Positions 5,627-8,117 of a stretch of DNA of 8,117 nucleotides are shown here, piece after piece; positions within the stretch are counted from its first letter, which is position 1; each line of letters opens with the position of its first letter. The position numbers and the translations under genes were made by a program. The stretch lies in NCBI GenBank assembly GCA_011048855.1, contig DSCZ01000286.1:1-8117 (forward strand), written 5' to 3'. The notes under the pieces are model-generated. The model saw only the letters and a list, made by a program, of their open reading frames with translations. It was not told where the DNA came from and made no database searches. This stretch comes from Desulfobacteraceae bacterium. GTDB taxonomy: Bacteria > Desulfobacterota > DSM-4660 > Desulfatiglandales > Desulfatiglandaceae.

Positions 5627-5687
5627 TTTCCCTCCTGTTTACATATTTGATCTCTGCATTGTCGGCGCCATCGCTACCTGCCCCGGT

Positions 5688-6704
5688 CTATTCAATGGGG
5701 TGGTGTTTCCGGCGCTTTCCGCGCCTGCCGTGGGTAATGGTGATGATGGGGTCGGATTTGACGGGGGAAAAGTCCGGCGGGGGCGGGTCGCCTTTTTCAT
5801 TTGCCTTTTCCAGAATACTCTGCAGCTCGGCCAGTTTCCTTGCGCCGTCGATGGCCTCGGCGCCTTCATTCCGGTAGTCGAACCAGGGACCGTCCATGTC
5901 GTTGTATTCCCGGGCGGCCAGGGGGACTGTGGGCGGATTGTTTCCGGTGATGGCCCGCCACAGCATGGCATCGGTCAGGTGGGCGAAGACGCGCAACCCG
6001 GCCTTGATGTCCCAGTCGCTTTTCTGGAAGGGGTCTTCGAAGATCTCCTGGCGCATGCGTCCGCCCGGGGCCATGCCCATGCCCATGCTCGCGTCGCATG
6101 AGGAGTAAAAGTATTGCGTGAGGCGATCTTTCTGCTCTGAAAGGCGCGTTTCGAATACATCCCGGCGCATGGGAAAGACCATGATCTGCAGGCCGCCGAA
6201 CTCGGCTTTACCGGTGAGCTGCTCCTCGGCGCTGTAGCCTTCGCCCAGGGGCATGGCCACGAACTGGCGAATGATTCCCTTTTCCACGCAGTAGCCGTCC
6301 AGCCACGGCTGTTCGGGTACGACCAGGTAGTCCTGGGGGCGGCGGTGCAACTTTTCCGACCAGGGCTTGCCGCTGAGGGCGCAGATCTTGCCCGTCGCCA
6401 GCTTGATTGCAAAGGGGTATGGGGTATCGCGGCTGGGGATATATTCTCCATCAAAGTTCAGCCACAGGGCCTCGGCGCGGTACATGGGCAGCATGACGCC
6501 GCCGCGCATTCTCCAGGCCGGCGGCAGGCGCTTGGAAAAGTCGTCCACGTGGCGCAGGGGGAAACGACCCAAACCCGGGGGCAGGGGATACTCTTTGCCG
6601 TCATCGGGGATGCGCAGGGTGCGCTGAAAGTTGATGGAAAGAACGGCGTTGGGGTGATGGTCGGGGAAGCGAAACACCAGGGAGTCGTCGCGTAATTCAA
6701 TCAT
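5688..6704 (-). CDS. Conserved protein of unknown function (338 residues)
   Basis: The long, well-formed frame has dense blocks typical of a conserved enzyme-like protein: FQRTLRIPDDGKEYPLPPGL (27-46), RGGVMLPMYRAEALWLNF (68-84), YPFAIKLATGKI, PQDYLVVPEQPWLDGYCVEKG, IIRQFVAMPLGEGYSAEEQL, GLQIMVFPMRR and APGGRMRQEIFEDP (212-225). From memory similar uncharacterised proteins occur in several bacterial phyla, with no function assigned; I name no domain. The last ~60 residues are different in style: a helical stretch (279-304), PPPP, and a basic tail (RRGKRRKHH), probably variable. ATG 6704 is chosen over 6725 because AAGGAG lies 7-8 nt upstream and the upstream start overlaps the regulator's stop. 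It lies 14 bp behind the XRE regulator and before the TPR gene, so all three are probably one transcript. No signal peptide or membrane segment is seen. Confidence 0.82.
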   Translation of the reverse strand: MIELRDDSLVFRFPDHHPNAVLSINFQRTLRIPDDGKEYPLPPGLGRFPLRHVDDFSKRLPPAWRMRGGVMLPMYRAEALWLNFDGEYIPSRDTPYPFAIKLATGKICALSGKPWSEKLHRRPQDYLVVPEQPWLDGYCVEKGIIRQFVAMPLGEGYSAEEQLTGKAEFGGLQIMVFPMRRDVFETRLSEQKDRLTQYFYSSCDASMGMGMAPGGRMRQEIFEDPFQKSDWDIKAGLRVFAHLTDAMLWRAITGNNPPTVPLAAREYNDMDGPWFDYRNEGAEAIDGARKLAELQSILEKANEKGDPPPPDFSPVKSDPIITITHGRRGKRRKHHPIE

Positions 6705-6718
6705 ATTGGTTCTCCTTT

Positions 6719-7078
6719 TTACCATTTGCCGTCGCGGACCTCCCGGGCAATACGCAGCACCGCGTGGTCGGGTATCTCTTTGAGCTCGCGGATGAGGTGG
6801 GCGAACAATTCCGGGCGCTTGCGGATGATCTCCTGAACATCCCTGGAGACTTTTCCGCTCAGGGCCAGCAGCACGTCTGGGTCTTCACCCAGCTCCGCGG
6901 CCAGCAGGCGGATCTTTGCTTCCGTGAGGTAGACCTTGTGGTCGCCGCGTTCGATCTTGCTCAGGTATGAGGGCTCCACGCCGATGCGCGCGGCTACCTG
7001 GCGCAGGGAAAAATCGCGGTTCGCTTTGCGGAGTTTTTCCCGCTGTTTTCGCACGAAGGATCCGAAGGTGGTTGTCAT
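6719..7078 (-). CDS. XRE-family transcriptional regulator, operon autoregulator
   Basis: The 119-residue protein has an N-terminal Cro/C1-type helix-turn-helix: FSLRQVAARIGVEPSYLSKI (23-42) with ERG after it, then LLAAELGEDPDVLLALSGKV. The C-terminal part (~80-119: QEIIRKRPELFAHLIRELK, then PDHAVLRIAREVRDGKW) is conserved in a common family of small regulators that head operons. ATG 7078 is chosen because an upstream start (7114) would place the coding sequence across the promoter, whose -35 box ends at 7114. There is no ribosome binding site and the predicted transcript starts at the ATG, so it should be leaderless. A palindrome across the -10 box (7081-7102) suggests that it represses its own operon with the 338-residue protein and the TPR protein. 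Confidence 0.88.
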   Translation of the reverse strand: MTTTFGSFVRKQREKLRKANRDFSLRQVAARIGVEPSYLSKIERGDHKVYLTEAKIRLLAAELGEDPDVLLALSGKVSRDVQEIIRKRPELFAHLIRELKEIPDHAVLRIAREVRDGKW

Positions 7079-7080
7079 AG

Positions 7081-7102
7081 TATGTAGTATATAGTACACA
7101 TA
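7081..7102. promoter_or_regulatory. Candidate operator overlapping the XRE promoter
   Basis: The inverted repeat TATGT-N4-TATA-N4-ACATA spans 22 bp, perfectly symmetric in its outer and central blocks, and covers the -10 box and part of the spacer. XRE regulators bind such sites as dimers, so binding here would block RNA polymerase. Identity of the binder as the adjacent gene product is inferred. Confidence 0.55.
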
Positions 7103-7114
7103 AAGATTTGTCAA
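7086..7114 (-). promoter_or_regulatory. Near-consensus sigma70 promoter of the XRE operon
   Basis: On the minus strand TTGACA (7114-7109) and TATACT (7091-7086) are exactly 17 bp apart. The -35 box is perfect and the -10 box differs from consensus at one base. Only 7 nt separate the -10 box from ATG 7078, so transcription should begin at or next to the start codon. Confidence 0.82.
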
Positions 7115-7123
7115 CTAAGAAAA

Positions 7124-7157
7124 AAGACTGGGGCCAGGTCGTGCATTATTGCATTTT
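7124..7157 (+). repeat. REP-like repeat, copy B
   Basis: AAGACTGGGGCCAGGTCGTG followed by CATTATTGCATTTT. It lies just upstream of the decayed transposase, the usual place for a repeat belonging to a REP-associated transposase. Confidence 0.75.
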
Positions 7158-7181
7158 AAATTTGGCAGTTACTTCTCCTAC

Positions 7182-7420
7182 ATGATTCGTGGCCCTGCTG
7201 TTGCGGCTCGAGTTTCCTGGGGCAGGTGCATAAACGGTTTCACTGGGTTGCTCATGCCTATATGTGACAACTATTACCATTTGTTGGTTGACTCCCCGGA
7301 AGCCAATCTAAGCCGCGGCATGCGGCACTTGATGGTGTCTATACCCAGGAGTTTAACAGTAAGCGCATCTCAAAACACATGCTTTATATAGTCAAACCTT
7401 TAGGTAGATTTTTACATGAG
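7182..7420 (+). pseudogene. Decayed REP-associated (Y1/HUH) transposase
   Basis: Across changing frames this stretch spells a TnpA_REP-type protein: FLGQVHKRFHWVAHAY (7214-7261), then DNYYHLLVDSPEANLSRGMR (7266-7325), then DGVYTQEFNSKR (7331-7366). The matching blocks in intact family members include NHYHLLVETPEANLSRGMR and NGVYTQ. At least two frameshifts break it. The first histidine of the HUH metal site is a tyrosine here (NYYH instead of NHYH), so it is doubly dead. Most of the N-terminal part is missing between a possible start at 7182 and 7214. Beyond 7366 only scattered traces (GRF near 7412) remain. In life such enzymes move or maintain REP repeats, here copies A-D. Confidence 0.75.
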
Positions 7421-7433
7421 GCAATGCGTGGCG

Positions 7434-7462
7434 TTGAATAAAAAGTTTGATTTGACTATTAC
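7434..7462 (+). promoter_or_regulatory. Candidate promoter of the zinc-ribbon microprotein
   Basis: TTGAAT (7434-7439) and TATTAC (7457-7462) are 17 bp apart. Transcription would begin near 7469, giving a short leader containing the ribosome binding site. AT-rich sequence makes chance matches likely. Confidence 0.42.
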
Positions 7463-7483
7463 TGACTTAATAGAGGAGGAAAT

Positions 7484-7663
7484 ATGCCAAACTGTCCACA
7501 TTGTGGAAGGTATTCTTCGCCCCCTGTGAAATGGAAATGTGATACGTGTAATGCAACATGGTGCGCATGGGGAAATTGCCCTGGTTCTGGTGGATTGAAA
7601 GCTGGAAAAAACACTGGACTGAAATGCCCGGTTTGTCGTAAAGGAAAAATACAAAAAATATAA
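7484..7663 (+). CDS. Small zinc-ribbon protein (59 residues)
   Basis: The ATG at 7484 is preceded by AGAGGAGGAAAT, an excellent ribosome binding site (GGAGG 5 nt from the start). The product has cysteine pairs CPHC (4-7), CDTC (19-22) and CPVC (48-51) plus C27 and C32, enough for two zinc-binding sites, with aromatic and glycine-rich links (TWCAWGNCPGSGG) and a basic C-terminus. It resembles rubredoxin-like or double zinc-ribbon small proteins that bind nucleic acid or a protein partner, but I cannot name the family. It stands alone, between the decayed transposase and REP copies C and D. Its intact frame and start amid decayed DNA suggest it is maintained or recently arrived. Confidence 0.72.
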   Translation: MPNCPHCGRYSSPPVKWKCDTCNATWCAWGNCPGSGGLKAGKNTGLKCPVCRKGKIQKI

Positions 7664-7748
7664 ATTGGGCAGTTTAGGGCATAACGCTCATTTACAAGAC
7701 TGAAGTCTGGAGTTGCATTTCCTCATCAGATGGGTTTCGGGAATCTTT

Positions 7749-7783
7749 GAAGACTGGCGCCAGATCTTGCATTATTACAATTT
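7749..7783 (+). repeat. REP-like repeat, copy C
   Basis: GAAGACTGGCGCCAGATCTT followed by GCATTATTACAATTT. It contains the perfect palindrome TGGCGCCA (7755-7762), while the other copies have GGGGCCA or CGGCCA there. Confidence 0.75.
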
Positions 7784-7808
7784 GGTAATTTGGTGAGGGT
7801 GGGGGGGA

Positions 7809-7843
7809 GAAGGCCGGGGCCAGGTCTTAAATTAATACATTTT
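7809..7843 (+). repeat. REP-like repeat, copy D
   Basis: GAAGGCCGGGGCCAGGTCTT followed by AAATTAATACATTTT. It is 60 bp from copy C in the same orientation and is preceded by a run of seven G residues. Confidence 0.72.
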
Positions 7844-7964
7844 GAGATTGAAGGTGAGTGGAGGGTAAAGATCGGCGAGAGGCGCAAAAGGCTGGCGGCA
7901 TTAGGCCGGTGGCGGCAAGTGGGGTGAGTGTTTTACTGGTGCTGGATCCAGGGCCAGGGGCTGG

Positions 7965-8117
7965 GGAATCTCGGATTGCTTGGGAGTGCGCTACAACACC
8001 GTCAGTCGGGGGATCAAGCGTTTGGAGAAGCAGAAAAGTAAGATTTCAAGATTTTACTCCAGCCTCGCCCAGCAGGCGGCGGATGTGCTCCACCAAGTAG
8101 AGGGGAAGGGAGATCAA
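7965..8117 (+). pseudogene. Possible C-terminal HTH fragment of another REP-type transposase
   Basis: The frame containing TAC 7992 reads ISDCLGVRYNTVSRGIKRLE, then KQKSKISRFYSSLAQQAADV and continues off the window end. The LGVRYNTVSRGIKRLEK part looks like the recognition half of a helix-turn-helix such as that found at the end of longer REP-associated transposases. No continuous frame or start connects it with anything upstream (a TGA at 7925-7927 breaks the neighbouring frame that reads ERRKRLAALGRWRQ). REP copies C and D just upstream fit. It could be another small DNA-binding protein. Confidence 0.38.

Noticed and set aside
5639..6454. Several overlapping frames of 70-160 codons on both strands
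   Set aside because: They are GC-driven shadows of the 338-residue gene, with Arg-, Pro- and Ala-rich nonsense composition.
6705..6725. Upstream start of the 338-residue protein (MVKRRTN extension)
   Set aside because: Those codons are the ribosome binding site region (AAGGAG) of the better start at 6704, and the ATG overlaps the regulator's stop.
7079..7114. Upstream start of the second XRE regulator (MTNLYVYYILHT extension)
   Set aside because: The extension would be encoded by the promoter itself (-35, spacer and -10), so it would not be transcribed from that promoter.
7412..7654. Minus-strand frame of 80 codons
   Set aside because: It is antisense to the zinc-ribbon microprotein, which has a strong ribosome binding site and cysteine pairs; the minus frame has neither.
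7858..8100. Plus-strand frame of 80 codons
   Set aside because: Its translation is low-quality, while the neighbouring frame reads as an HTH segment from 7965 onward.
1..8117. CRISPR array, tRNA or rRNA gene
   Set aside because: No regularly spaced repeats with spacers, cloverleaf or rRNA-like stretch was seen; the only repeats are the IS-end pair and the scattered REP-like copies.

Overview
This looks like an accessory, mobile-element-littered region from a Gram-negative bacterium, most likely a deltaproteobacterium (Desulfobacterota). That assignment is inference: it rests on the style of the REP-like repeats (core GGCCAGGTCTTGCATTATTA) with remnants of a REP-associated (Y1/HUH) transposase, and on the flavour of the TPR and regulator proteins. 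Base composition changes sharply along the window (mixed on the left, very AT-rich at about 3.27-3.90 kb, GC-rich at about 4.1-7.08 kb), as expected for a mosaic of acquired segments.

Left edge (1-1008). The first 123 bases look like the end of an insertion sequence of IS21 style: a long terminator hairpin, two imperfect 21-bp repeats and an outer TGTCA end. It has cut a TPR-protein gene whose last ~95 codons remain at 124-411. The next ~600 bases hold no intact gene, only one possible gene fragment (527-676).

Restriction-like island (962-2913). A C-box operator precedes a 72-residue XRE controller protein (1009-1227), followed after 2 bp by a 343-residue HNH endonuclease (1230-2261). A class I SAM-dependent methyltransferase (2865-2245, minus) faces them and overlaps the HNH gene tail-to-tail by 17 bp. 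The regulation is that of a type II restriction-modification system, but the methyltransferase lacks the DNA N-methyltransferase (D/N/S)PP(Y/F/W) motif and the cytosine C5 signatures. This is the best candidate in the window for an undescribed system.

Middle (2.9-3.9 kb). Two small minus-strand ORFs lie opposite a tightly overlapping, AT-rich set of three plus-strand ORFs: a membrane-anchored zinc-ribbon protein and two membrane microproteins of 35 and 27 residues. A 21-bp near-perfect palindrome lies between the divergent sets.

ADP-ribosylation module (4.1-7.11 kb). An ADP-ribosylglycohydrolase of the DraG family (4106-5062, plus) ends 12 bp from the end of a minus-strand operon: XRE regulator, a 338-residue conserved protein of unknown function, and a TPR protein. 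The operon starts from a near-consensus sigma70 promoter that predicts a leaderless mRNA and carries a palindromic operator.

Right edge (7.12-8.12 kb). Three REP-like repeats (a fourth lies at 3996-4030), a decayed REP-associated transposase, an intact 59-residue zinc-ribbon microprotein and a possible C-terminal fragment of another transposase running off the end. No tRNA, rRNA or CRISPR array was seen.
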